The position numbers were made by a program, and so were the translations under genes. 12,337 nucleotides of DNA from Bacillota bacterium. Its GTDB lineage: Bacteria; Bacillota; Clostridia; Acetivibrionales; DTU013. Location of the stretch: NCBI GenBank assembly GCA_023399355.1, contig JAEWQC010000120.1, positions 1 through 12,337 of the forward strand. The letters are read 5' to 3'. Below are positions 1-6,741 of this stretch, piece by piece (within the stretch, counting starts at the first letter, position 1; each line of letters opens with the position of its first letter). The notes below the pieces were generated by a model. It saw only the letters and a program-made list of their open reading frames with translations, had not been told where the DNA came from and did no database searches.

Positions 1-182
1 GAAAGCAATTGTGTGTAATTGCTCAAGCCGGAAAATGTGCCGTTAACAGGGCTATCTACCAGTGAATAGTAGATACTGACTACAAATGGAATCAGGAAAA
101 ATATTAAAAATCCGATAAGGCTTGGCCCCAGAAAGAATAATGCAACGAACTTATCCTGTTGATTAATTTTTGATTTTTTCAT
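1..182 (-). CDS. Sugar-type ABC transporter permease, N-terminal part (cut by window edge)
   Basis: This is the first 60 codons of a leftward gene that runs off the left edge. The reverse-strand ATG at 182 opens a short Lys-rich cytoplasmic stretch (MKKSKINQQDK). A hydrophobic segment with the pattern FLGPSLIGFLIFFLIPFVVS follows, then SIYYSL and a SGLSNYTQLL-like stretch. This is the usual N-terminus of MalF/UgpA-type permeases of carbohydrate ABC importers: the first membrane helix followed by the start of the periplasm-facing loop. A weak ribosome site (GAAAGG) lies just upstream. A promoter at 309-337 would give an untranslated leader of about 120 nt. That leader contains an unsupported 28-codon reading frame (start near 301) without a ribosome site. 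The substrate cannot be read from this fragment. The family assignment is good, but most of the protein, including the EAA loop, lies outside the window. Confidence 0.8.
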   Translation of the reverse strand, partial: MKKSKINQQDKFVALFFLGPSLIGFLIFFLIPFVVSIYYSLVDSPVNGTFSGLSNYTQLL

Positions 183-308
183 TTTAGCCTTTCAATAAGC
201 TCATCGTTCAATTTTCTTCAGAACATAAAACATTGGCTGCATCCCACTGTATATGCAATCTCCGCTTTTCCATTCAAAGACCCTATAGGTTGCTTGTCAG
301 TCATACAC

Positions 309-337
309 ATTTTACCACGGATAAAAGGAGTTGCCAA
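309..337 (-). promoter_or_regulatory. SigA-type promoter for the ABC permease
   Basis: On the minus strand a -35 box TTGGCA (337-332) is followed after 17 nt by a -10 box TAAAAT (314-309). It lies downstream of the terminator at 372-428 and upstream of the permease start at 182, so the permease has its own transcription unit. Assigned by consensus matching only. Confidence 0.6.
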
Positions 338-371
338 CCGCGCCTTAGCCTTTTATATGACATATGATGCG

Positions 372-428
372 AACAAAAAAACAAGGACCGCTTTCTTAAA
401 CCTGTATATAAGGTTTAATAAGCGGTCC
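372..428 (-). terminator. Rho-independent terminator of the YjbR/WYL/FMN-protein unit
   Basis: Outer arms 385-393 (GGACCGCTT) and 420-428 (AAGCGGTCC) pair perfectly, and inner arms 396-403 and 411-418 (TTAAACCT/AGGTTTAA) extend the stem. Read on the minus strand, the hairpin is followed by TTGTTTTTTTG, a U-rich tail. It lies 62 nt past the stop of the gene at 490-921. The plus strand has no T-run after the hairpin. Confidence 0.85.
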
Positions 429-489
429 CTGTCCTATTTATAGCTTATATTGTTTTGTGTGAATAGCCCCGGTCCAGATGTTCTTTACA

Positions 490-921
490 TCAGACAGATC
501 CCTTCGTTCCTATCTGCTCACCCCGCAAGGTGATGAATTCATTATCGATCCACAATGTGGCTTCCTCTGTTTCAAACTCCAGTATACAATAATTGGGATC
601 GTCAATCCCTCCCGAAAAATGGTTGATAAACCAGTCGAGCCACATCTCAGCCTTGACCACACGGTCCTGTATCACAGATACCCTGCCAACCAGCGTTACA
701 CTGTTCCCGCAGTGATAAAAACAGGCGCCTGCTTTAGAATTCTCTAAAAAATGCCTGACTTTTACAGATGACAATCCGGTTGCCACCCAGAATTTTCTTA
801 TCCCTTCCGATTTGATTTTGGAAAGCACGCAAACCCGAGGATAGCCATTTTCATTGACTGACGCAAGTGTGACCTCACTGTTTTTTACGAGCATCTCTGC
901 CGCTTTTAAAACAATTTCCAT
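490..921 (-). CDS. Pyridoxamine 5'-phosphate oxidase-like FMN-binding split-barrel protein
   Basis: A 143-residue protein of the pyridoxamine-phosphate-oxidase-like superfamily (small split-barrel flavin- or haem-binding proteins, including general stress protein 26 types). What is visible: an N-terminal helix (MEIVLKAAEMLVKNSE), then strands with the family pattern VTLASVNENGYPRVCVLSKI, then FWVATGLSSVKVRHFLENSKAGACFYH, and a further strand SVTLVGRVSVIQD. This is the order seen in short members, which usually bind FMN or F420 as dimers and often lack true PNPOx activity. The start is supported by a strong ribosome site (GGGAGG, 936-931) 9-10 nt before the ATG. It follows the WYL regulator by 60 nt and is last in its unit, before the terminator at 372-428. 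A separate operator-like site and -10 box (946-982) precede it, so it may be both read through and independently controlled. The real substrate is unknown. Confidence 0.85.
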   Translation of the reverse strand: MEIVLKAAEMLVKNSEVTLASVNENGYPRVCVLSKIKSEGIRKFWVATGLSSVKVRHFLENSKAGACFYHCGNSVTLVGRVSVIQDRVVKAEMWLDWFINHFSGGIDDPNYCILEFETEEATLWIDNEFITLRGEQIGTKGSV

Positions 922-945
922 ATATAATAACCTCCCTTTTCTTTC

Positions 946-982
946 AGTATATCCTCTGAGCCGGACAACTACATGTCCTGTT
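946..982 (-). promoter_or_regulatory. Second WYL-type operator with -10 box, upstream of the FMN protein gene
   Basis: On the minus strand, positions 982-959 read AACAGGACAT, GTAG, TTGTCCGGCT. This matches the perfect inverted repeat at 2340-2317 at 19 of 24 positions, including an intact left arm and the TGTCC core of the right arm. Seven nt further on lies TATACT (951-946), a good -10 box. The 2304-2340 site has the same 7-nt gap to its TATAAT. Neither has a good -35 box, because the repeat occupies that region. The site touches the stop codon of the regulator gene. The function is inferred from this repetition. Confidence 0.6.
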
Positions 983-1887
983 CATTCATAGCCTTTAACA
1001 ATATTTTTTGCTATCCGTTGTATTTCATCCGCCATATCGGCAGGCTCCAGGACCTTTACCTTATCACCGAAGCCGAGCAGCCAGCTCATTGTGTACTCCC
1101 GGTTGGTATAGCCAATTTCAAGACTCAGCTTGCCATCATCCGTTTCGGTATAGCAATGCAGTCCATAGGTCTCAATAAGCTGATATTTCACTGACGGGTC
1201 GAACAGTGCGGCAAGCCTGAGATGATCGGTGAACTGTGCATTGAAATCCCGTTTTTCGGACGGTATCCCGCGTGGTGCAAAATTTTCATCACATTGCCTG
1301 AGTTCCCACAAACGGGCGAGCTTAAACATCCGCCAGTCTTGTCGTTCCAGACAATAACCGAACACATACCACGCCATCCACTGAAACACAATGAAATATG
1401 GCTCTATACGGCGGTGTTTGTCGCCTTTTTCATAATAATAGTCAAACTCGATCAGTTTGTTTTCATGGATGGCATGTTTCAGCATCTCGATTTTCTCTGT
1501 CAGACTGCCCTTGTGATGAGAGGCAAGGTCAATCACAACGCTTTCCCGCAATGACACCACCGTATCTTTATTTGCCGCGAGCTTGTCCAGCATCCGTTCA
1601 GTCTGTGTCCTTTCCGATACGGTACCCAGTCCTCTGATTGCCGCGACTATGCTCGATAGCTCCTCTGTGGTGAGCACGCTTTTATCAAGCTTGTATCCTT
1701 CAACGATGGATATGCCGCCATTACCACCCTGCCGTGTGACAATCGGAATACCTGCCTGGCATAGAGTGTCGATATCGCGGCTGATGGTACGACGGCTGAC
1801 TTCAAATTTTTCTGCAAGAGCCGGTGCGCATATACGGTCATTCTGGAGCAATGTTGTCAGGATACCAAGCAGACGGTCAAGCTTCAT
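982..1887 (-). CDS. YafY-type transcriptional regulator (HTH plus WYL domain)
   Basis: A 301-residue regulator. Residues 1-60 form a winged helix-turn-helix of the HTH_11/DeoR-like type, with recognition-helix pattern FEVSRRTISRDIDTLCQAGIP and a wing rich in glycine (RQGGNGGIS). A linker runs to about 130, the WYL domain spans about 135-210 (MAWYVFGYC at 171-179, then R and K residues in DWRMFKLARL), and a WCX-like C-terminal extension follows to about 298. WYL domains are thought to sense ligands, in several cases nucleic acids or small molecules; the ligand here is unknown. The ATG overlaps the TGA of the upstream YjbR-like gene by 4 nt (ATGA), so translation is probably coupled; GGGAGG lies just before it. 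Related 24-bp inverted repeats before the unit and directly after this gene are likely its binding sites, which would imply autoregulation. Full length; no damage seen. Confidence 0.9.
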   Translation of the reverse strand: MKLDRLLGILTTLLQNDRICAPALAEKFEVSRRTISRDIDTLCQAGIPIVTRQGGNGGISIVEGYKLDKSVLTTEELSSIVAAIRGLGTVSERTQTERMLDKLAANKDTVVSLRESVVIDLASHHKGSLTEKIEMLKHAIHENKLIEFDYYYEKGDKHRRIEPYFIVFQWMAWYVFGYCLERQDWRMFKLARLWELRQCDENFAPRGIPSEKRDFNAQFTDHLRLAALFDPSVKYQLIETYGLHCYTETDDGKLSLEIGYTNREYTMSWLLGFGDKVKVLEPADMADEIQRIAKNIVKGYE

Positions 1888-2267
1888 ATGCTGTCCTCCC
1901 GCCTCTCTCTGAGCCCGGATTTTTCAAGGCGCGTCCGTTTATCAGCCACACGTTTGTATGAATGGTCAATCATCTTGAAAATCAGGGAATCGTCAACATC
2001 CCTGTTTAGATATACCGTGTTCATATATGGCTTAATCCGGTTCGGGCAGTGGTATCCGGGAATAACAATGCCGGGATGTTGCATGCGATAGAAGTCGGCC
2101 AGCATGGGCTCACAGCTGACCGTGATTTTATGGTTTCCCTCCACGGGATAAAGTTGCAGAAACAGTTTTCCGCAAACTTTGTAACAGACAGGAGTCATCC
2201 CAAAAGGGAAATCCTCATACGCGCCGGGTTTTGAAAGGCAATAGCGGCTAATGTCGTTGTTTTTCAC
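1884..2267 (-). CDS. MmcQ/YjbR family protein
   Basis: A 127-residue protein of the MmcQ/YjbR family (CyaY-like fold, often annotated as DNA-binding but with no firmly established role). Family signatures are the N-terminal CLSKPGAYEDFPFG, the strand KVCGKLFLQLYP, the NHKITVSCEP segment and the C-terminal PYMNTVYLNRDVDDSLIFKMIDHSY. I chose the GTG at 2267 because GGAGG (2281-2277) sits 9 nt upstream. The nearer ATG at 2272 gives only Met-Leu-stop. It is the first gene of the leftward unit and overlaps the WYL regulator start by 4 nt. It is preceded by a TATAAT box and a perfect inverted repeat (2304-2340). The C-terminus is Arg-rich (RTRLEKSGLRERRE). Confidence 0.85.
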   Translation of the reverse strand: MKNNDISRYCLSKPGAYEDFPFGMTPVCYKVCGKLFLQLYPVEGNHKITVSCEPMLADFYRMQHPGIVIPGYHCPNRIKPYMNTVYLNRDVDDSLIFKMIDHSYKRVADKRTRLEKSGLRERREDSI

Positions 2268-2303
2268 AGCATGACACCTCCAGTTGGCAGTACATTATTT
2301 TCC

Positions 2304-2340
2304 ATTATAACATACGAACAGGACATCTGTATGTCCTGTT
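2304..2340 (-). promoter_or_regulatory. Promoter with perfect 24-bp inverted repeat (candidate WYL regulator operator)
   Basis: AACAGGACAT (2317-2326), a 4-nt spacer, and ATGTCCTGTT (2331-2340) form a perfect 10+10 inverted repeat. On the minus strand it is followed after 7 nt by TATAAT (2309-2304), the only good -10 box before the YjbR-like gene. The repeat covers the -35 region and no clear -35 hexamer exists. The bound factor could therefore be an activator that replaces -35 recognition, or a repressor that blocks polymerase. The WYL regulator encoded in the same unit is the natural candidate. Confidence 0.7.
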
Positions 2341-2494
2341 AAAAATCAGCAGCATTTATCAAGTTCCAAGATGTCCACTTCTATACGCAGACCCTTAAAA
2401 CATGGGCATGCCCGTACGGAATAACACAATTGCCTGAATTATGTTAACCGGTAGCTGCTATGGTCTAAGAATCGCTAATAATTACAATAAAAAA

Positions 2495-2523
2495 TGGCGC
2501 AAATATGAAATAAGCTATATAAT
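2495..2523 (+). promoter_or_regulatory. glgB: Possible promoter of glgB
   Basis: A perfect -10 box TATAAT (2518-2523) lies 35 nt before the glgB start. The best -35 match at 17 nt spacing is only TGGCGC (2495-2500, 3 of 6). The region 2345-2495 otherwise holds a 10-bp palindrome GGGCATGCCC (2404-2413) and no recognisable feature. Weak -35 sequences can mean an activator or a different sigma factor; I cannot decide. Confidence 0.4.
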
Positions 2524-2558
2524 TGTTTTATACGTGTTAATCAGGAAGGATGCGGCAG

Positions 2559-4577
2559 ATGAACGAAAATGATACAGGGACAGACTCCTTTCCACAGGCT
2601 ATTACAGATTACGACCTGCATTTATTCAATGAAGGCAATCACCATAAGATTTATGAAAAACTCGGGGCTCACCCCATGTCCCTGAATGGTTCGAATGGAA
2701 CCCATTTTGCCGTATGGGCGCCTTCTGCCAAAAGTGTCAGCGTCATAGGGCATTTCAACAACTGGAACGGGACATGCCACCCGATGAACCCCATTGGCTG
2801 TTCGGGCGTATGGGCTTTGTTCATTCCTGGAATCGGACTTGGAGAACTATATAAGTACGAAGTTAAAACAAATTCAAATGATCTGCTGATCAAATCCGAC
2901 CCCTACGCTTTTTATACTGAAATGCGCCCGGGAACAGCTTCCATCGTCTATGATCCGGATTGTTACAAATGGAATGATGAGGAATGGATCCACCAAAGAG
3001 ATTCCAGCAACACCTTTGCGAAACCTGTTACGATTTACGAGGTGCATCTGGGTTCCTGGGCACGCTCCGAGGATGGAAACAATAACTTCCTGTTATACAG
3101 GGAATATGCAGACAGACTTGTCAACTACGCTGTCGATATGGGTTATACACATTTGGAACTCCTTCCTGTTGCCGAGCACCCGCTCGACGATTCCTGGGGG
3201 TATCAGGTAACGGGCTATTATTCGGTTACCAGCAGATATGGCAGGCCTGAAGAGTTCATGTACCTGGTTGACGAATGCCACAGGCACGGGCTTGGTGTCA
3301 TCCTGGACTGGGTTCCGGCACACTTTCCGAAAGATTCGCACGGTCTTGCCAGATTTGACGGAACCGCCCTGTATGAGCACAGCGATCCACGCAAGGGGGA
3401 GCATCCCGATTGGGGCACGCTGATTTTCAATTACAGCCGCCACGAAGTCAGGAACTTCCTGGTGTCCAATGCGGTATTCTGGTTTGAGAAATACCATATC
3501 GACGGGATCAGGGTAGATGCTGTCGCTTCCATGCTTTATCTGGATTATGGCAGAAAGAAGGGCGAATGGATCCCGAACAAGTGGGGTGGCAATCAAAACC
3601 CTGAAGCAGTATCCTTTCTGCGGCAGTTGAATTCAACCGTATATAACTATTTCCCGGGTATCATGATGATCGCCGAGGAGTCCACTTCCTGGCCGATGAT
3701 GACAAAACCGCCATTTACAGGCGGTCTGGGTTTCACATACAAGTGGAACATGGGCTGGATGAACGATTATCTCAGATATATCTCAATGGACCCCGTATAC
3801 CGCAAATATCACCACAACTACATTACCTTTTCCCTCATGTATGCCATGAATGAAAACTTCATACTGGTGCTTTCACATGATGAGGTCGTACATGGCAAAT
3901 GCTCGATGATCGGCAAGATGCCCGGCGATTACTGGCAGAAGTTCGCAGGACTCCGTGTCACTTATGGCTTCATGTATGGACATCCGGGCAAAAAGCTGCT
4001 GTTTATGGGGAATGAATTCGGCCAGTTCATAGAATGGAATTTCAAACAGGGGCTTGACTGGAGTTTGCTTTCCTATGAGATGCACAGCAAGATGCAGCTC
4101 TTCGTCAAGGATCTCAACAAGCTGTACACCTCGCAAAAGTCTCTTTATGAGATCGATTTCAGCTATGACGGCTTTGAATGGCTGGATTGCAACGACAGCG
4201 ATCATAGTGTTGTGTCGTTTATGAGAAAAGGCAATGACCCCGTGGATATTTTAATATTTGTCTGCAATTTCACCCCGGTGGTGTATAGCGATTACCGGTT
4301 AGGTGTACCCTATGCCACTTTCTACAAAGAGATTCTGAACAGCGACTCGGATATCTACGGAGGAAGCAATGTCGGAAATCTCGGAGGCGTTGAGGCAGAG
4401 CAGACTGAATACCGACAGAAGCCATATTCCCTGGTCATGCAGGTTCCTCCGCTGGCAGTAGTTGTCTTTCAGCCTGAAATGGCACGCGTGCTGAAGCCTG
4501 AACCGGAGCTTGCAGAAGAGCCGGAGGCCAGCCCCAAGAGTAAAAAGAGTCTGCCCCTGTCTACCGCCCGAAAGTAG
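2559..4577 (+). CDS. glgB: 1,4-alpha-glucan branching enzyme (GH13)
   Basis: Glycogen branching enzyme: it cuts an alpha-1,4 glucan chain and re-attaches it by an alpha-1,6 bond. The N-terminal CBM48-type module is seen at about 30-115 (FAVWAPSAKSVSVIGHFNNW, 50-69) and the GH13 barrel at about 155-530. Catalytic residues are the nucleophile D320 (GIRVDAV), acid/base E373 (MIAEES) and D441 (LSHDEVVHGK). Their spacing (53 and 68) equals that of E. coli GlgB D405/E458/D526. The extra N-terminal module of E. coli GlgB is absent, as in many Firmicutes enzymes. Start: an ATG at 2550 lies directly on the ribosome site AGGAAGG (2543-2549), so the ATG at 2559, 9 nt away, is preferred (672 residues). 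After the C-terminal beta domain, which ends near FQPE (640), a 32-residue Pro/Glu/Lys/Ser-rich tail follows. No other glycogen gene is in the window, so it looks like an orphan glgB. Confidence 0.95.
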   Translation: MNENDTGTDSFPQAITDYDLHLFNEGNHHKIYEKLGAHPMSLNGSNGTHFAVWAPSAKSVSVIGHFNNWNGTCHPMNPIGCSGVWALFIPGIGLGELYKYEVKTNSNDLLIKSDPYAFYTEMRPGTASIVYDPDCYKWNDEEWIHQRDSSNTFAKPVTIYEVHLGSWARSEDGNNNFLLYREYADRLVNYAVDMGYTHLELLPVAEHPLDDSWGYQVTGYYSVTSRYGRPEEFMYLVDECHRHGLGVILDWVPAHFPKDSHGLARFDGTALYEHSDPRKGEHPDWGTLIFNYSRHEVRNFLVSNAVFWFEKYHIDGIRVDAVASMLYLDYGRKKGEWIPNKWGGNQNPEAVSFLRQLNSTVYNYFPGIMMIAEESTSWPMMTKPPFTGGLGFTYKWNMGWMNDYLRYISMDPVYRKYHHNYITFSLMYAMNENFILVLSHDEVVHGKCSMIGKMPGDYWQKFAGLRVTYGFMYGHPGKKLLFMGNEFGQFIEWNFKQGLDWSLLSYEMHSKMQLFVKDLNKLYTSQKSLYEIDFSYDGFEWLDCNDSDHSVVSFMRKGNDPVDILIFVCNFTPVVYSDYRLGVPYATFYKEILNSDSDIYGGSNVGNLGGVEAEQTEYRQKPYSLVMQVPPLAVVVFQPEMARVLKPEPELAEEPEASPKSKKSLPLSTARK

Positions 4578-4603
4578 CCAAAGGTCACCGTTCGGCGCTG
4601 AGA

Positions 4604-4624
4604 GGCGGGTTTTCCGCCGCTTTT
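4604..4624 (+). terminator. Hairpin between convergent glgB and the LytTR regulator gene
   Basis: GGCGG (4604-4608), loop GTTTT, CCGCC (4614-4618), followed by GCTTTTG. The stem is short but G+C-rich, and the T-run is weak. It lies 27 nt after the glgB stop and 29 nt past the end of the convergent regulator gene at 4647. It is the only terminator candidate for both, and the minus side has no U-run. Confidence 0.5.
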
Positions 4625-4646
4625 GCCCGGTAAAAGCTTCCCCCAG

Positions 4647-5396
4647 CTATACAAACAGCTTCTCAAGCTCCTCATACTTTTCATGCGTCAGAAGCGCGTC
4701 CTTGTCAATGCCCTTCAGTTTCATGATGTATGTCCATCTGCCGTAAGGGTATATCTTACTTACTGCGCCGAGATTAATGATATAGGATTTGTGGCATCTG
4801 AAGAACAGGTTCTTGTCCAGCTTGTCCTCAAGTTCGCTTAATCCTTCGGATGTGGTGTACCGGTCCTGGGCAGTATAAATAACAGAACTCCGGTCTTCCC
4901 GCTGGATCAGCAGAATCTCTGCCATATCTACCAGGCTGATCCCGTCCCTGTTGCGTATCATAAGCTTTCCGGGCGTTTTCGGGAAGTCCGGCGTTTTTTT
5001 GACGAGAACGTCATTTTTTATAATTGCAGCATTTTCAATTCGTTCCAGTGTATGGTACAGCCTCTCCACTTTGAAAGGCTTCACCAGATAATCGAAGGCA
5101 TAGACCTCGAAAGCTTCCGGCATGTATTCCTCATGCGCCGTTGCAAATATGATAACCGTTTTGGGATCGATGTCCGCAATTTTCTTCGCACACTCGACCC
5201 CATTGAGCACAGGCATTTCCACATCCAAAAAAACAACGTCGGGACGCTGCTTCTCAAAAAGACGGAGAGCGGCATCACCGTCCTCCGCTTCACCAACTAT
5301 TTCAAACTCGCCGCTCTTATCAATGGCCTTACGTATGACAAGCCGCATTCCGATATCGTCATCCGCGATCAGGACGCTTATGCCCAAAGCTACCAC
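4647..5396 (-). CDS. LytTR-type two-component response regulator
   Basis: A 249-residue regulator. The N-terminal receiver domain (about 5-120) has the acidic pocket D12-D14 (LIADDD), phospho-acceptor D58 (VVFLDVEMPVLNG), T86 (IFATAHEEY) and K106 (YLVKPF). The C-terminal LytTR DNA-binding domain (about 143-246) shows the family patterns MAEILLIQREDRSSVIYT and FFRCHKSYIINL. LytTR regulators bind paired direct-repeat boxes and usually pair with Spo0B-type or HPK10-type kinases; the kinase at 7371-8228 is of that class. The GTG start at 5396 overlaps the upstream 100-codon gene by 7 nt and has no clear ribosome site of its own, so coupled translation is likely. A TTG three codons later, after GGTGG, is the alternative. 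It is the last gene of the leftward cluster. Target genes are unknown. Confidence 0.9.
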   Translation of the reverse strand: MVALGISVLIADDDIGMRLVIRKAIDKSGEFEIVGEAEDGDAALRLFEKQRPDVVFLDVEMPVLNGVECAKKIADIDPKTVIIFATAHEEYMPEAFEVYAFDYLVKPFKVERLYHTLERIENAAIIKNDVLVKKTPDFPKTPGKLMIRNRDGISLVDMAEILLIQREDRSSVIYTAQDRYTTSEGLSELEDKLDKNLFFRCHKSYIINLGAVSKIYPYGRWTYIMKLKGIDKDALLTHEKYEELEKLFV

Positions 5397-5692
5397 CGTC
5401 TTTTCTGCAGTATTTTCGGTTTGCCGAGCAATTCGGAAAGGATGATGCCGTTCATCATGCTTTCACTTGTAAATTCCAGCTTAATTCCGGGATTATCCGT
5501 CTCCCCGTTTCCCTTAGCAGGGGGTTTCTCTGCAGAAACAGCCGCCCTTGCTGCAGGCTTTACAGGCATTGCGGCCTTGCCTGGTTTGCCAGCTGCGGCA
5601 GAAAAATGATTCTCATTTGCAGGATCCATTTTTCTGGAATTGGCACCTATAGAATAGACATTATTTCCATCTTGATTAAATTCGCTGCCCAT
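5390..5692 (-). CDS. Unrecognised 100-residue protein with Ala/Pro/Lys-rich linker
   Basis: I do not recognise this protein. It is a credible gene: AGAGG sits 6 nt before the ATG at 5692, it starts 23 nt after floA and it overlaps the next gene by 7 nt. Residues 1-30 are polar and Asn-rich. Residues 31-66 are an Ala/Pro/Lys/Gly-rich stretch (AAAGKPGKAAMPVKPAARAA) that is probably disordered. The last 30 residues look folded: FTSESMMNGIILSELLGKPK resembles an amphipathic helix followed by a basic end (ILQKRRW). There is no signal peptide, membrane helix or cysteine. Its place between floA and a response regulator suggests an adaptor or regulator of the FloA/NfeD or signalling proteins, but that is inference from position only. 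The neighbouring reading frames show no better candidate here. Confidence 0.7.
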   Translation of the reverse strand: MGSEFNQDGNNVYSIGANSRKMDPANENHFSAAAGKPGKAAMPVKPAARAAVSAEKPPAKGNGETDNPGIKLEFTSESMMNGIILSELLGKPKILQKRRW

Positions 5693-5715
5693 AATTATCC
5701 TCTCCCGGTTCTTGT

Positions 5716-6714
5716 TCAGGACTTCTTTTCGATACTCTCAGGCACATCCGGTTTATTGATTTTGGAAATAGAATCTCTCATCTGGGTATCCGCAATCAGA
5801 TTTTGCATGCCGTAATAATCCATGACACCAAGCTTGCCATTGTTCAACGCACCCGCCATGGCTCTTGGCACCTCTGCCTCGGATTCCACAACATGCGCTC
5901 TCATTTCCTGCACCAGCGCCTTCATCTCCTGCTCTTTGGCAACTGCCATCGCACGGCGTTCCTCTGCCTTTGCCTGTGCAATGTTTTTATCCGCCTCCGC
6001 CTGCAGAGTCTGGAGCTGCGCACCAATATTCCTGCCGACATCGACGTCCGCGATGTCTATGGATAGAATCTCGAAAGCCGTTCCGGCGTCGAGACCCTTG
6101 CTTAAAACAGTCCTGGAGATTTTGTCGGGGTTTTCGAGCACTTCCTTGTGGGAGAGCGCACTGCCTACCGTTGTGACGATACCTTCACCCACCCTCGCAA
6201 TGATGGTGGCTTCGCCGGCTCCGCCGATGAGTCTTTCCAGATTGGTCCTTACTGTGACCCTTGCCTTGACCAGAAGTTCGATACCATCCTTGGCAACACC
6301 GGAGATATTTGGCGTTTCAATCACCTTTGGATTTACACTCATCTTGACCGCTTCAAGCACATCCCTGCCTGCCAGGTCAATTGCTGCAGCCCGTATGAAC
6401 AAAAGGTTCATATCGGCTCTGTGGGCGGCGATGAGTGCGTTTACCACCCTGTCGACATTACCGCCTGCAAGATAGTGCGCCTCCAGTTGGTTGACGTTCA
6501 CATCAAGCCCCGCCTTTGAGGCCTTGATCAGCGGAAGAATTATTTTGACAGGGCTGACCCTTCTGAGCCTCATGCCTATGAGCGTAAATATGCCGACATG
6601 TACACCTGCCGCAAAAGCCGATATCCATAGTCCAACCGGTACGAAAGTAAAAAACATTCCCAGCAGGATCGCAGCAAGAACGATCACTCCTGAAAGTACA
6701 AGTACTGTATCCAT
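5716..6714 (-). CDS. floA: Flotillin-like protein FloA
   Basis: A 332-residue bacterial flotillin (YqfA type), a scaffold of functional membrane microdomains. The N-terminal hydrophobic hairpin covers about 3-46 (VLSGVIVLAAILLGMFF and LWISAFAAGVHVGIFTLIG). The SPFH domain follows (about 50-230), with family stretches such as VNVNQLEAHYLAGGNVDRVV and RVGEGIVTTVGSALSHKEVL. A coiled-coil rich in Ala/Glu/Lys (about 236-285, AQAKAEERRAMAVAKEQEMK) and a tail with NGKLGVMDYYGMQN complete it. The length matches the family (about 330). GGGAGG lies 8-11 nt before the ATG. It follows nfeD by 27 nt, and this nfeD-floA order is the classic conserved pair. It probably acts at the cytoplasmic face of the membrane with NfeD. 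Confidence 0.95.
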   Translation of the reverse strand: MDTVLVLSGVIVLAAILLGMFFTFVPVGLWISAFAAGVHVGIFTLIGMRLRRVSPVKIILPLIKASKAGLDVNVNQLEAHYLAGGNVDRVVNALIAAHRADMNLLFIRAAAIDLAGRDVLEAVKMSVNPKVIETPNISGVAKDGIELLVKARVTVRTNLERLIGGAGEATIIARVGEGIVTTVGSALSHKEVLENPDKISRTVLSKGLDAGTAFEILSIDIADVDVGRNIGAQLQTLQAEADKNIAQAKAEERRAMAVAKEQEMKALVQEMRAHVVESEAEVPRAMAGALNNGKLGVMDYYGMQNLIADTQMRDSISKINKPDVPESIEKKS

Positions 6715-6741
6715 TGTGTTAACTCCCTCCCATTAAATATT

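Noticed and set aside
2371..2378. Half operator ATGTCC upstream of glgB as a third WYL site
   Set aside because: Only one arm is present, with no partner at the right spacing and no nearby -10 box at 7 nt.
2404..2413. GGGCATGCCC palindrome upstream of glgB as an operator
   Set aside because: It is a 10-bp palindrome without extension or a second copy, and it is more than 100 nt from the -10 box; this is expected by chance.
2550..2558. Upstream ATG for glgB at 2550
   Set aside because: It lies directly on the ribosome site AGGAAGG with no spacing; the ATG at 2559 has the right distance.
3093..3596. 167-codon frame opposite glgB
   Set aside because: It is a shadow of the strongly conserved glgB frame, with no supporting signals.
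5822..6475. 217-codon open frame on the plus strand opposite floA
   Set aside because: It is the antisense shadow of floA, rich in Ser/Ala/Pro, with no ribosome site or recognisable domain.
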